Counted from the first letter of the stretch, positions 22,283 through 33,994 are shown. The stretch is DNA of 64,000 nucleotides from Trametopsis cervina (GCA_022385755.1 MU278374.1:62001-126000), one strand, 5' to 3'. Numbers and translations: made by a program. The notes: generated by a model not told the origin, from the letters alone.

Positions 22283-23329
22283 CTTGGGGCTTGTAGGGGG
22301 ACTACGAAGTGTAGAGGCTTGGTCCACGACTCTGATATTTATAGGTGATAGGCAAATACTGGTAGACTTCGTATGCGGAGAGGATGCGGTTACATCGACC
22401 CAAACTCGATGTTTTCGCACGCGAAAGTGCTTCCCTGACATCGAGCTCCACGGACGTTTGACACTGGCATTCGCCACTGCGAGCAAAGGCTTCGCAGCAT
22501 ACTGGAAGGAGACGGTGGTGCGCTTCTGTGCCTGCGAACGTGTAAGCTATGCAGGGGGTAAGTGATGTAGATCATAAATCGCGCACAATTCGGACAGGAA
22601 GTTTGACTGCGAAGACATGCTGCCCATAAACGGACTCAGACATATCTGAGCTGGCCACTCAAACAGCGAATCAGGCGGCGTGTTTTCTTCGATCAGGCAA
22701 AGTGAAGGCACGGGCAGAGTCAACCATCGTGGATAAATAAGGATGGGAAGATGGAAGATGGCCGTATTCAATGCGTACCTCAGAGGGCGCCGCCGCTGAT
22801 GTTTAACCCGACATCTCAGAGGAAACTTCGACGATAAAAAGATTTCTAGCAGTCTCCTATGATGGATGCCTTCGAAGCAGTCGTCAGGGGCAGTCTTAGT
22901 CACCGACCGATCACAACAGCAGCGAGTTTACTTACCCTTTGGGACGCGTGAAGAGTCACAACGAGTCGTGCTCAGAGTAGCTTTCCTTGATCTCTTGCAT
23001 CGAGTGCAACAACAGCCTTCGGAATGGAGAAAGCATTGACAATGCGAGGTTCATAGGTAGGTGAATACCAACTAGAGTACAACACGACTGGGGAAAAGAA
23101 TCAGTTCAGCGGGATGGGGAAGCCTCTGAACCCAATTCCGGCTTGCCTACGAAGGTCCTGCCTGAACTCGAACTCGATCTCGAGGAAGCTTTCCAACATG
23201 ATACACGGACCAGGAAGAGTACGACGGGTCCCTGGTTTTTAATATATCGCACCGCACTCCCACCAGACGCTGGGCTTCGGCATAGTCAATCCTAGGGAGG
23301 CTCAAGTAGGGAGGCTCAAAGTTAGAGTA

Positions 23330-23375
23330 AGCCGGCTCGTAAGATGACCTCGTAAGACGAGCTGTAAGACGACTC
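23330..23375. repeat. Short degenerate direct repeat
   Basis: Three imperfect 12-13 bp units in a row, related to CTCGTAAGACGAG. The same words recur inverted just downstream (CTTACGAG near 23385). Just upstream, GGGAGGCTCAA occurs twice. Confidence 0.4.
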
Positions 23376-23689
23376 ACAATCGCATCTTACGAGCAGCGCG
23401 TGATGGCAAGTCACCAGTGATCTGGTGTGACGGTGTGTGACCCGTGGCATGCGACTGAGCACAACCTCACAGTACTCTTGGCTGTGCCACTTTAACCTAC
23501 TCGACCTCGTCACCAGCATGCTCGGCATGTTAGTTCTTAGCACCTCAACCAGTAAACTTGCACAAAAGTGAACGTAGCAATTCTCAGCCAGCAACGAGAG
23601 CCGCGGGCGTCGTCGTCATCTTCAATCTTCAGCAGCCCGCCGAACGTTTGAGCGTGCTTTGATACCACCGCGCCAAATGATTCACCGCT

Positions 23690-23738
23690 AGGATTATCTG
23701 GGACCTCTACTAAGTTGGTAGATGTCCCAGATAATCTT
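23690..23738. repeat. Strong hairpin / inverted repeat
   Basis: Arms 23693-23710 and 23718-23735 are complementary over 18 bp with one mismatch, around a 7-nt loop (TAAGTTG). The stem extends three more pairs, one of them G-T. It lies far from any recognised gene. Confidence 0.7.
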
Positions 23739-25430
23739 TTACAAGACAAACTTTATTCCAGAGACCTAGTCCACAACCCGCAACTGCTACTGTCTCCAAC
23801 ATGGCCTATGCCACCGCCGCTGGTAGGGGCTGCCCTCGCTGGAGGTACCACAACAGTATACCTGTTCGACCGTATGAGTACGCACATTGTGTTCACCGGG
23901 CGACAATGGTACATCGGATGTTGGACGTAACCCCGATATGTTAGCGACTCGTTTGCACAAGAAGATTAAAAGGAGGAATTATGGGGTGAGCTAGACGTCC
24001 GCGCCCCTGTGGGTAGACCCCGAGTTCAACAAAAAAGGGAGGCATATGCTGGGGATCGCGGGCACGCAGAGACTATCGGAGCATATTACAATCGGTCAGC
24101 TATTTCTCACACGTTAGGCGTTCGATGGCTAAACATACCTGCAGAATACGGACAATACAGAAGGCGAGGCTGCCTCAGATAGCTCAAAGCGTTCTAGAGG
24201 CTCAAACCCGTCATCCGGAAAAGCAAGGTCTCCAAGAAGAGTCGTCGACGTTTACTGTCTCGACGGACAGTGATTCGACAAAGGTGCTCCATCAAGAGAC
24301 ACGGCTCAGGAGATATGCACTCGAGGTGCTCGAATCTGCGAGGGGTGTGCGCCTCCACGGTATTGGTGTCCTTTCCCGACACGAACATATAATGCTCCAG
24401 TATCTTGACGTATCTACCGCTGTTTGCACAGTGTTCGCACCCCTGCGGACTTGATGAAGAAGAAACCTGGCTTACTCTCGCTCGTCAACGACTTGAACTC
24501 AGTATCGCCTTATTCTCCGCTCTGTTGCTGCGACCCTACGCTTTTGGAAGCTCCTGTTGACACTGTCAGGCTACCTCTCGGCAGCTCGTACGACGCGCAT
24601 TATCGCCATAGCCTACAGCCACCTCAGATACAAAGCAGGTCAATGTCACCCGGAGTAGTGTGGGCTTTCCTCATCCACCCTGGCAAGACACACAATGACC
24701 GGTGCGTACCACAACAGCACTTTGGATCTTGGGGTGCCTGTCCATCCCCATGGGGAAGATGATTTATTGCCCAATCTGTGGTTGTTAGACGGGGTGAGAT
24801 CTTACCATGTCCTCGACACACGGCTGTGATGGAGGGGTGAGTTGAGACGGAACAGTTCCGGGACCGACTGCGGCCATCTAATCATGCCTCTGCTCTTTGC
24901 GTAGCACTTGACGTAACAAGCTACTTCAGGTTCATTCTGCCTTGACACTCGCGGTTGAAGCGGTCTCCGTCGATGTACAAACCAGAATAACTAAATATTG
25001 TACTTCCGTAGGATCACCGCTTAGAGCACGCTGTGAAGCAGGTTTAGAGTCCAGCGCAGATGACTTCAGCGCTCCGACAGAGCGACCCTGGTCGGTGTCA
25101 GAACGCTGGCGCACGTTCAGGTGAGTGATTCCGCGCTCGTGTTTATTTCACACGAATATTAACGCGTGCACTAGACTGCGTAGCTGTGCGCAACAGCCAC
25201 TTATTTACTGCGATCTAAGTGTCATGGCATGCGATGTCGCTTCCCATTGCATACATTTAATGGGATCATGTGCCCCTCGCCGTCATATAACGGACAGTGT
25301 CTTGCACAGCATACGTTACACGGAGCTTACGGAGAATGTAGCATTTGCCCAACAACACTTTATGTCTCTACGGGGCGCCACTGACTACGTCCAAGGCATC
25401 AACCGCATAACCCGGTGCCGGGCCACCAAC

Positions 25431-25437
25431 TATAAAA
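25431..25437 (+). promoter_or_regulatory. TATA box, NTF2-like copy 3
   Basis: TATAAAA 72-78 bp upstream of the ATG at 25509. Confidence 0.6.
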
Positions 25438-25508
25438 CGCCTATGACCTTAGGAGCGAAGGCCACCATCACGCACCCTCATCAGCCAAACGAACTATCAC
25501 TAGCGAGC

Positions 25509-26091
25509 ATGTCTGAGCCAATTATTCTCACCCTTACCTCCTGGACCCAGACCCGTATCCAAAACCTCTTTGCAGCCACGACCCAGGCACAGTTCCAAGA
25601 GGCGTACGACGCCTTTTTCGCTCAGGATGTCCAGCTCACCGTCAACAACCGCTCGATCAGTCGTAGCGACTTTGAGAACGAGCTGTGGCAGACCGCCTCC
25701 ACGAAGACGTCGGCCTCAGTCCAGTTCTTGGGTACCGTTGAGATCCCAACAGACAGCAGCAACCCGCTCGAGGTACGTATCTTACGGTATATCTGCTCAA
25801 ATCGCAATATAGCTGATCCGACTCTACCGGGGTCAGGGTGGTCAAGTCGGCACGTTCCACAAGGATATCCTTGAGTTGAACGAAACCGACATTAAAAAGA
25901 CTAGCCAGTTGGTCATTACCGCCTCCGAGAACTTTGTGTACGTCCACATCACTTAAACACATTGTCTAAGTATCAAGGGGTCCTAATAATGCTCTAGTAT
26001 CACCCCAGATCCCTCTTTGGGCCCCGTGTTCGATGCTCGGAGGGCGTTCGTCATGAACAGTATCATCCTGCTCCCTGGCGGTTCCGTATAA
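25509..26091 (+). CDS. NTF2-like/SnoaL-like small protein, divergent copy 3
   Basis: Predicted 152 aa in three exons: 25509-25772, 25837-25937 and 25998-26091. N-terminal MSEPIILTLTSWTQTRIQNL, then TTQAQFQEAYDAFFAQDVQL, NNRSISRSDFENEL and SVQFLGTVEIPTDSS. Exon 2 (GGQVGTFHKDILEL) is exactly 101 nt, the same as in copies 1 and 2, which supports common descent. Exon 3 ends DPSLGPVFDARRAFVMNSII, matching the FDPRR...A position of the others. It lies on the opposite strand, about 4.6 kb from copy 2, and is much more diverged. Function unknown. Confidence 0.78.
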
Positions 26092-26451
26092 GCCTCCCTT
26101 CGTAGCTCTAGGTTTCCTTTCTACGTCCCATGCATTTATTTTCCTTATGCAACTGTAACCTCGAATACTTGGCACAAATCACACCATATGTTGTAACTTG
26201 ATGACCTTCCAAATACGGACGCGGCGATCCGAATTCAAACTGAGTTGTTACCAAACGCGACCTGCTACTTATCGCGCTCACGCCGTCGGATTTGCCATAA
26301 CAGCGGTGCCAGACTCGCCGTCGGAGCCGCAGGCGATAAGAGGCATCGAAACAGGCAAGAGTAACTTGGCTGCTCGAGCTCGAGTCAGTCTGCTCGGTGC
26401 TGTCTCTCCCCGACCCTCACATTGTCGCAGAGCGCTCGAACCAAAGTGCCA

Positions 26452-28523
26452 ATGACCGCCAGCCAGATCACGGAAAACCCTTCGTTGCAGATCACAGACG
26501 AACAGACCCCTCTTTTGCACAACGATATTGAGCATGACATTTCTAAGAAGAAGGAATACGATGTTTACGACCGTTTCACGAAATCGCAGAGGTGGTTCAT
26601 CACTGCGCTGATCGCCTTTGCGGGGTTATCTCCATGTAAGCTCCTGTCACAAGATGTTCCGTTTGTCCTGATTGTCATCCATACTCGTGAACAGTGTTTA
26701 TATCGGGATCTTTCGTTCCGTCTATCCCACAAATTGCGAAGGATCTGGGTACAACCGGAGAAGTTATCAAGTGAGTTACTAGATCGTCTTTTCACACACG
26801 TACCAACTTGGAGGCTTAAACCACCATAAGCCTTGCAGTCAGTTTATCGATTGTATCCAACGCCTTCGGAAGCCTCCTATGGTCATCGTACTCGAGCTAC
26901 TGTACGTGGCTTTGTACTTTTGGTCTCTCCCAGCCACTGACCTCTACGCGGCGGTCGCAGATGGACGCAAGCCCATATACCTGCTGAGCCTCTCGATACA
27001 GTGCGTAGGGACAATAGGTGTAGGCACATCAAGAACCGTCCCTCTACTGCTCTTTTGGCGTGTCATACAGGCTTTTGGCTCATCGAGTGGACTATCGGTG
27101 GGCATGGGCGTGATTGGCGATATTTATAGGATTGAGGAGCGCGGAACTGCATCGGGCATATTCTTCGCTGTAAGCCCTGCCTTACCTCCCTATGTCGTGC
27201 TATCTTAGACCTAACATCTCCCAGGCTGTTCTACTTGGGCCAGCACTGGCTCCTCCCATCGGCGGCATTACCGCACACTACTATTCGTGGCGGGTCATGC
27301 AATTCGGACTATTCCTCTTCGCTCTCACCTGTCTGGTGCTCACGATCTTTTTCCAACCGGAGACCTGCCAACCTGGTGCCCGTGGTATCGACAAGGCGCG
27401 AGTCAAGGGCGAAAAGGATCGGTTTGTGTTCCTCAATCCCCTGAGGAGCTTGGCGCTATTGCGAAGTCCGAACATCGCCTTACCGGTGGGTCTAGCGAAC
27501 TTGCGGTCGATGAAAACGCTTATAGATATTGAATGTAGGCCGCTGAAGGCGCATTTGTGCTTATGTGTGATTTGGGTGTGTTTCCATTTGAACCCATAGA
27601 TTAATGACGCTTACGTCGTTTTGTAGCTCTTATCATTCCTATTTCATTCACTATCGTGCGTACCAGTCATATCCTCTTGGGCCGAAATTCCCGCTGACCG
27701 AGATTGCACATATTAGGGTCAGAAATACGATATCACGAACGAGGCGATCATTGGGGCTCTATGCATCCCACTAGGCGTTGGCAACTGCAGTAATATTATT
27801 TGTCTCTCTGGTGTTATGTTCATATGTTGATAATCCCGTCACTTAGTTGGCGCACCTCTGGCGGGCATGCTCTCCGATCGCATTGTTGTTCGGGCTCGCA
27901 AGAGGCGCGGTGGGGTGTACGTTCCCGAAGATCGATTGCACGCAACAACCCTTGGTGGAGCTGTATTTGTTCCCTGCTCGATACTCCTTGTTGGACTCAG
28001 TCTACGGTACCTCGACGGTATACCAGGCTTAGTTGTCATTTGTATATGTTTCTTCTTCAATGGGCTTGGGGTGAGCAGTACTCACTTTGGTGGCACGCCG
28101 TAGCGAGGCAATCTAACTGCTCATAGGTCGACTTTGTGCTGGGCCCCCTCGCGGCATACAATGTCGATATCCTGCATGATCGCAGTGCAGAGGTTATGGC
28201 AGCATCGATGCGAGTTTTCACGGGATCGCCCACCGCCTTTTGACATATGTTGACATTGTTCGCTCTAGGTCGTTCCGCAGCGCGATGGTCTCGCTTGCCG
28301 TAACTTTCATCCTACCAGCCATTCACACCTTCGGCGTGTTACCCACATACACGGCTTTGGCATTTCTCTCTTGGTTTGGATTTGGGTATGTCATGCATAG
28401 GGCTTCCGTCTGCTGAGCGCGGTGTACTGATTGCTTCCCAGGCTGATTGTTGCAACGATCAAATACGGAGATAGAATGAGGGCTTGGGTTGATCTAGGGT
28501 TCACTATTGCAGGAAACAATTGA
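26452..28523 (+). CDS. MFS transporter (DHA1-like drug:H+ antiporter), tandem copy 1
   Basis: Major facilitator superfamily protein with about 12 membrane segments, many exons and about 500 aa. The N-terminal cytosolic tail has TDEQTPLLHND. Then KSQRWFITALIAFAGLSPLF, GSFVPSIPQIAKDLGTTGEV, the loop motif YSSYYGRKPIYLL (motif A position), AFGSSSGLSVGMGVIGDIYR (motif C region), YYSWRVMQFG and GEKDRFVFLNPL. The C-half has NEAIIGALCIPLGVGNCIGA, then PLAGMLSDR, and the end is DRMRAWVDLGFTIAGNN. I found no disabling change if the intron at 28210-28268 is accepted as GC-AG. Without it the frame hits a TGA. Substrate unknown; the family usually exports drugs or metabolites. Confidence 0.85.
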
Positions 28524-28863
28524 TTGATAGAATTCTCAATGATATCGACACCTCACGAGTGCTACAGGTCCCATTCATCGCCGCCGCACTCGGCATAATG
28601 CCCTTCGCGGCGTCTCTTGGATCTGATGTTATCACACGCCTTGACCTTGCTGCTTACATGATAAGTTCGAATTCTGCGCTTTATTTCGTCACATTTACCT
28701 ATTCAGAATATCTGGTCGGACTCACATAGTGACGTGGGATCGTTCGTGTCATTGGGAGGAACCTTGACGACTACATTCGGAAGTTTGTCCCCACCCATCG
28801 ATACACTACGTCCTTCCTTCGCAACGGACATTGGGCCATATTCCTCTTGTGGCCGTGTCCGTC

Positions 28864-30903
28864 ATGACTGCCAACGCAGATGCCACAGAGAATCCGCCCC
28901 TACGAGCCACGGACGAAGAGACACCTCTGTTGGACCCCGGAACACAGGACATCCACATCAAGTACAGTGTCTACAATCGTTTCACAAACACGCAGAAGAG
29001 GATAATAATTGGACTAATATCCCTCTCCGGAGTCGCTCCACGTAGGTGTTAAAATGCACTGAGAGCCATCCATGTCTAATGAGGAGACGGTCAGTGTTCA
29101 TATCTGGTTCTCTCGTACCTTCAATTCCACAAATTGCGCGCGATGTGGAAACAACTGGAGAAGTTGTCAAGTGAGTGGTCTGAAGTCGCGTTGCAACTCA
29201 CATGTATAAGGTTCTCTTTGTGCCATAGCCTTGCCATCAGCCTTTCGATAGTCACCAGCGCGCTTGGTAGTCTCCTATGGTCGATGTACTCGAGCTACTG
29301 TAAGTGACCAGCAGCTGGATCATCTGTTGTAATCTGTTGGATGTTTATCACCTTGCCAGATGGGCGAAAACCGATTTACTTGTTGAGTTTTAGTATCCTA
29401 TGTATAGGGTCCATAGGAGTTGCCTCGGCCTTGAATGTCCCTATGCTACTCTCCATGCGGGTCCTACAGGCATTCGGGTCTTCAAGCGGGCTTTCTGTAG
29501 GCATGGGGGTGATTGGGGATATCTACGAAATCGAGCAGCGCGGCACTGCATCAGGCATCTTCTTCTCTGTAGGATATTCTCCCTCTGGTCGCAAAGTCCT
29601 CGTTCACCCTTCCATTAGGCTGTTTTGTTAGGTCCGACCCTTGGTCCATTTATTGGAGGAGTGGTTGCGCACCACTATTCCTGGAGAGCCATGCAGTATG
29701 GCATATCTATCTTCGCCCTCATCTGTGTGGTTCTTATGGCTTGCTTCCAACCCGAGACGAGTCAACCAGGAGTTCGTGGAATCGACAAAGCCAGGGAGAA
29801 AGGGGAGAAGGACCGTTTCGTATTCCTCAATCCTCTCCGAAGCCTGGGATTACTACGAAGCCCAAATGTCTTCGTGCCGGTCAGCCGAATCATTAGCGTC
29901 ACTCGACCATACTCATGCATGCTATTCATAGACTGTCGAGGGTGCGCTCGTTCTCATCACAGAGTATGGTAAGTACTCGTCTCTAGCGTCGCTCGTAGGC
30001 ATGGCTGATGTGGTTCGAAGCTGTGATATTACCTACCGCCTTTACTGTTGTAAGCCGGTAGCTTCATATGGCACGCTGTCGTTGAAATTGTGATATTCAG
30101 GGTAAGAAGTTTGGCATTACCAACGAAGGTGCAATCGGAGCGCTATGTATCCCAGTCGGTTTGGGTAGCTGCAGTAAGTGGCTGTCACTATTCTTTGACA
30201 ACGCGTTTACATTATTCCATATACAGTTGGTGCGCCTCTCGCGGGTGTAGTCTCAGACCAGGTAATCATCCGAGCTCGTAAGTGGCGTGGTGGAGTGTAC
30301 GTACCGGAAGATCGGCTCCTAGCGACCCTGGTAGGCGGGGGTATCCTGGTGCCATGTTCAATCCTCTGCCTGGCCCTCAGTCTTCGGTACCTTGAAGGCA
30401 CATTGGGTCTGACCATCATCTGTCTCTGTTATTTTATGAATGGATTGGGGGTAAGGATATCCCTCGTGATACCCAAATTCTGATAACTTAATTGAACACA
30501 GGTGGATTGCGTGCTGAGCCCATTAGCGGCATATTTCGTTGACATATTGCATGACCGGAGCGCAGAGGTTATGGCGGCTTCAATGTGAGTAATCGGAAGC
30601 CAGATAGTGCAAAAAAAACAATTCCATATAACATAAACTCGTTTCAGGGCATTCCGTAGTGTGTCGGTTTCTCTCTGCGTTGTGCTACTCCTACCAGCCT
30701 TCGACACTTTCGGTGTCTTCGCCACATACGCAAGCATGGCAGTAGTCTCCTGGGTCGGGTTCGGGTATGTTGACAGTACCACGTGCAGTAAACGAGGGTC
30801 ACTCATTAATTTTTTCTTCAGGTCTATCGTCGCGACAATAAAGTATGGAGATAGAATGCGGGCCTGGGTGGATCTCAAATTCACTATCTCCGACAACAAA
30901 TGA
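28864..30903 (+). CDS. MFS transporter (DHA1-like), tandem copy 2
   Basis: Paralog of the preceding gene with the same exon layout and high similarity throughout: ATDEETPLLDPG, RIIIGLISLSGVAP, GSLVPSIPQIARDVETTGEV, MYSSYYGRKPIYLLSFSILC, AFGSSSGLSVGMGVIGDIYE, HYSWRAMQYG, NEGAIGALCIPVGLGSCIGA, LAGVVSD and DRMRAWVDLKFTISDNK. All introns read as GT-AG, including the one that is GC-AG in copy 1. The 340-bp gap to copy 1 and the shared layout show recent tandem duplication. Likely a plasma-membrane or vacuolar proton-coupled exporter. Substrate unknown. Confidence 0.88.
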
Positions 30904-31085
30904 TTCATTGACTCACCGTGTAGTCAAGTACAGCCTACACTAAGCGTCCAGGTAGTCGCCATTTTTCAAGGCCAACAATAGAGACCACGGGTCGCACACA
31001 CGAAATCTATAGGTGCTCGATGGTATATTGGGACATTCTCGCGCACCCATGTGGCTTGATGATTCGATATTCTACAGTTGAACAA

Positions 31086-32860
31086 TCACAGATTTATTCC
31101 GTAAATTTCCTTAACCTTCTTCACGGCTGACGGCAATCCGGTGTTCTGGGAAGACGCGACCGTGAGGATAAAAACAAAAGAGGATGACTCAGATTGGGTT
31201 CACCTTGGTCAGTTCGTCACTGATCTTCACACAAGGCTCCCCTGCGATGCTGTTTAGCTTGATGACCATGTTCAACGCCCGACTTTTCTCTTTGCCGCCG
31301 CTGGAGACAGTCTTGAAGTCATTTGTCAGAGATGTACCTATGCCGAAGGACGCTGAAGACACTATGAGCGAAGGGACGCGCGAGATGAGAGCGATGATCA
31401 GCGTACATTTGAAGCCAAGCTCATCGCATTGCTTCTTGAGCTTTAGTGCTTTATCCACGTCCACGGAGTCGGAGAAGATGATCATCTTCTCGCGGTGATC
31501 AATGCCTAGAGATTCATAAACCCCTTTAGCTCGAGGAGCGTACACGAATGGGTCTCCCGAATCTTGTCGAAGCCCTTTCCAGTGTTCTGCACGTGCTTTA
31601 TCTTGGACAAAGTCCTACAACAGCATGTTCAGCATTGACCGAGTTAGTGGCGGGTGGAAGCAGTTACTCTGAAGAAGACCTCGGTAGAAAACGTGTCTGT
31701 GAGTGCGAGAAGGAGTACATCGGGGTACACTGTTTCCCATAGCTCCAGTGCCTTGAGGTTTGCTCCCTCGTACCCTTTAAGAGCCCCGACCTACGTTGCA
31801 ATGTATGTTGCAGCGCTCAATGAATGATATACGGCGTGGCACTCACGGCCATAAACCACTCGCTGTAGAGCCGCTCAATCTCAGCATGAAGCGCGTTGAA
31901 GGTTCGCAGCACGTTCTACGCACTGCGCGATGGTGCCTATAGGCGATATGTTATGCTTCATAGCAAGGTGTACCTGGGAAGACAACAGATCTCAACGTGG
32001 ACTCGTTTTCCGATAATATATAACGAACGTTACTGGTTCCCATTAACTTCCCTTTGTGTGGGTGGTCTTTTGCGGCGCGAATCAGTGTCTGCACGACGAG
32101 ATCCTGCGTATGATAACTGCGCCTTCTTCTCGTCCCAAACTCGCTGAAGACGCATTCAGCTTCGAGGTATATCTTTGCCTTGTCGTACGCGTTCTCTGTG
32201 TGGTAGTTAAGTAATGAACTACACGCGATCATCTACATAGTAGACTTTCCTTCTTGTCCGTCGTATGACCAATCCGTGTGGCCATAGCGAAAGTAGATCT
32301 CACTGAGGCACGCCATTAGAGGCACTTCCCACAAGATTGTCTCAATCCATGGCCCAGTAGCATCAATCTCTATCTGGCCAAGGTCTGCATCCTCAGGTGA
32401 GGGTAAAAACGACGATTTGACCTGGGATGGCTTGAAGCGATAAGACATGAGATAATCCAGATATTCCGCTGTGAAAAATGGACATGAGCGAGCGAGCCAA
32501 GCTCTTTCTTCCTCTGTCATTCTGATCTCGCCGAAATCTAATACAGCATCATTAGACGAATCGTGTGCCCTAGTGAAGCGTTAAACAAAGCCTACGCTTA
32601 ACCGACCGAACGAATAGATTGAAACTTTCGCGCGGAAAGAAGACGTCTTTGTCTCTGTGAGTAAACTTATATGTTGCCTCTTTATCCGCAAAGTGACGCA
32701 TTACAGCCTGCTGCATCGTGAACTGGTAACACAGTCTGTCAACGGCATTCAACTGATATTGAGAACTCAGCGGTGGCAATATTACCTTGTACAGATCGGT
32801 GTCAAGCAGTGAGCCCGGGACTATTAGCCCATCTTCCCGTTGTATTGTTGGTTGGGTCAT
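31086..32860 (-). CDS. NPT1: Nicotinate phosphoribosyltransferase (NAD salvage)
   Basis: Makes nicotinate mononucleotide from nicotinate and PRPP in the Preiss-Handler route. From the ATG at 32860: [12 protein letters not shown], intron, [110 protein letters not shown] and HEWFMA. The H of HEW is split by an intron. Then [60 protein letters not shown] and [20 protein letters not shown]. The last exon is [19 protein letters not shown]. These are the family blocks in order, and the gene appears intact. Confidence 0.93.
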
Positions 32861-32886
32861 ACTGAGGATACAGGTCCTAGACAGAG

Positions 32887-33066
32887 TTAGTAAAGCCAGT
32901 TTGTTTGTGCTGCTGACTCCGGGTGATGCAGAGTGAATTTAACGCTAGAGATGACGCGTTTCGGATATCGGTCCGGATCTTGATTCACTAGGATCATAGG
33001 CTTTCCGACATTGCAGTATCGAGTGTAGGACGCGACATCGCGCTCGAGTTCGTACTGGAGAAACAT
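32887..33066 (-). CDS. Short unrecognised frame upstream of NPT1
   Basis: 59-codon ATG frame: MFLQYELERDVASYTRY, then CNVGKPMILVNQDPDRYPKR. Its start coincides with the relic of the APH-gene tail in duplication unit A (YELER is shared with the APH C-terminus at 37350-37380). It may be a chimeric leftover rather than a gene. I cannot name a family. Confidence 0.25.
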   Translation of the reverse strand: MFLQYELERDVASYTRYCNVGKPMILVNQDPDRYPKRVISSVKFTLHHPESAAQTNWLY

Positions 33067-33297
33067 ATCTCATTCATGAAATATTAAACGACAATGACAA
33101 AGAACAACCGGAGACAACACGCTAAAAGGAGAAGCCAGCATGACCAACACTCTGTGCTACTGGAGTCCTTGAAAGCGTAGTCTCACTAGTAGCATCTTGC
33201 GAAGGCCAAATCGCACGCTGCTGCCGTGACGCTAGGTGAAAACGTTGTGATAAGCATCATTGATACGTTTCCCAAGAATTATGGTGCACTCACATCA

Positions 33298-33840
33298 TTA
33301 CGAAGAGGATATGGCATCATGCAGAGTCGCCTGATCAAACATAGCTTGCACAGCGGCCTCTCCATAACGAGTCATTTCGGTTATCATAGCACGAACGTTT
33401 GGACACCTGATGATTCCTTCATCGTGCAATCGTCGGAGAGCCTCTCGGGTCCAGGCACGGGAGGTGAACCTGCGTTCGTCGGCGTCATCCTCGTCAACAA
33501 CTTCCATCGGAATCTGGGACAGTATGGCGTTTATTGTGACAGAGGATCCTCGTCCTGGAAGACGGCCAATAACAGCAGCCGCTACGGTAGAGCTGGCATA
33601 CGGCAGGGAGTACTCGGCAGTCTCGAAGTACCAGCTTTCAGATGAGTATGACACAGTGAATCCGGTCCCGACAGCCCAATCATTCGGATCTTGAACGTAA
33701 ATCATCCAATTGAATCGGAGGGGAGAGTCTGTTCCGCACTCGCGAGGTGCTGATGATACCCCCGGGTAGTTCAGTACGAGCACAATGTCGGACGAGTTAG
33801 GCAAACGGTTGAGGGTCAAAGGTCCAGTGAGGTTGGCCAT
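33298..33840 (-). CDS. Basidiomycete-specific family protein, copy A
   Basis: Intronless, 180 aa, no known function. MANLTGPLTLNRLP, then DIVLVLNYPGV, LRFNWMIYVQDPNDWAVGTG, SESWYFETAEYSLPYASST, AAAVIGRLPGRGS, LSQIPMEVVDED, RRFTSRAWTREALRRLHDEG, IIRCPNVRAMITEMTRYGEA. The order (beta-rich front; 'W.FE...Y.LPYA'; 'VIG.L'; 'IPM.V'; 'F..R.W.REALR.LH..G.I.C..V...E.E...YG') repeats in copies B and C. A TATA box lies about 150 bp upstream, and a GGTTGGGTTGGGT repeat lies in the presumed leader. The start is set by the homologous ATG of copy B. Confidence 0.75.
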   Translation of the reverse strand: MANLTGPLTLNRLPNSSDIVLVLNYPGVSSAPRECGTDSPLRFNWMIYVQDPNDWAVGTGFTVSYSSESWYFETAEYSLPYASSTVAAAVIGRLPGRGSSVTINAILSQIPMEVVDEDDADERRFTSRAWTREALRRLHDEGIIRCPNVRAMITEMTRYGEAAVQAMFDQATLHDAISSS

Positions 33841-33895
33841 GTTGGGTAGGAGTGGGGAGGGCTTGACTGGATGGGGTTGAGTGGTAGGGTTGGGT

Positions 33896-33947
33896 GGTTG
33901 GGTTGGGTGGTTGGGTTGGGTGGTTGGGTTGGGTGGTTGGGTTGGGT
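33896..33947. repeat. 13-bp G-rich tandem repeat in the presumed 5' leader of copy A
   Basis: Four perfect head-to-tail copies of GGTTGGGTTGGGT, flanked by degenerate units (33885-33960). They lie between the TATA box and ATG of the minus-strand gene. G runs are on the template strand, so the RNA would be C-rich. Confidence 0.9.
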
Positions 33948-33987
33948 GGGTCGGTTGGGTGATAGTCGTTGACCTGTGGTGCAATCC

Positions 33988-33994
33988 TTTTATA
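33988..33994 (-). promoter_or_regulatory. TATA box of family copy A
   Basis: TATAAAA on the minus strand, about 150 bp upstream of the ATG. Confidence 0.55.

Larger units (their letters stand above)
22283..25430. other. Gene-poor stretch
   Basis: About 3.1 kb with scattered short frames, none supported. Frames at 22547-22903 (minus, GTG start), 24125-24454 (plus) and 24194-24388 (minus) are not recognisable. The stretch holds the hairpin at 23690-23738 and a short direct-repeat patch at 23330-23375. It may contain decayed genes. Confidence 0.4.

Noticed and set aside
17000..32000. Secondary-metabolite cluster (P450, MFS pair, NTF2-like proteins)
   Set aside because: No polyketide synthase, NRPS, terpene synthase or prenyltransferase is seen, the P450 is over 12 kb from the transporters, and the intervening genes are unrelated families.
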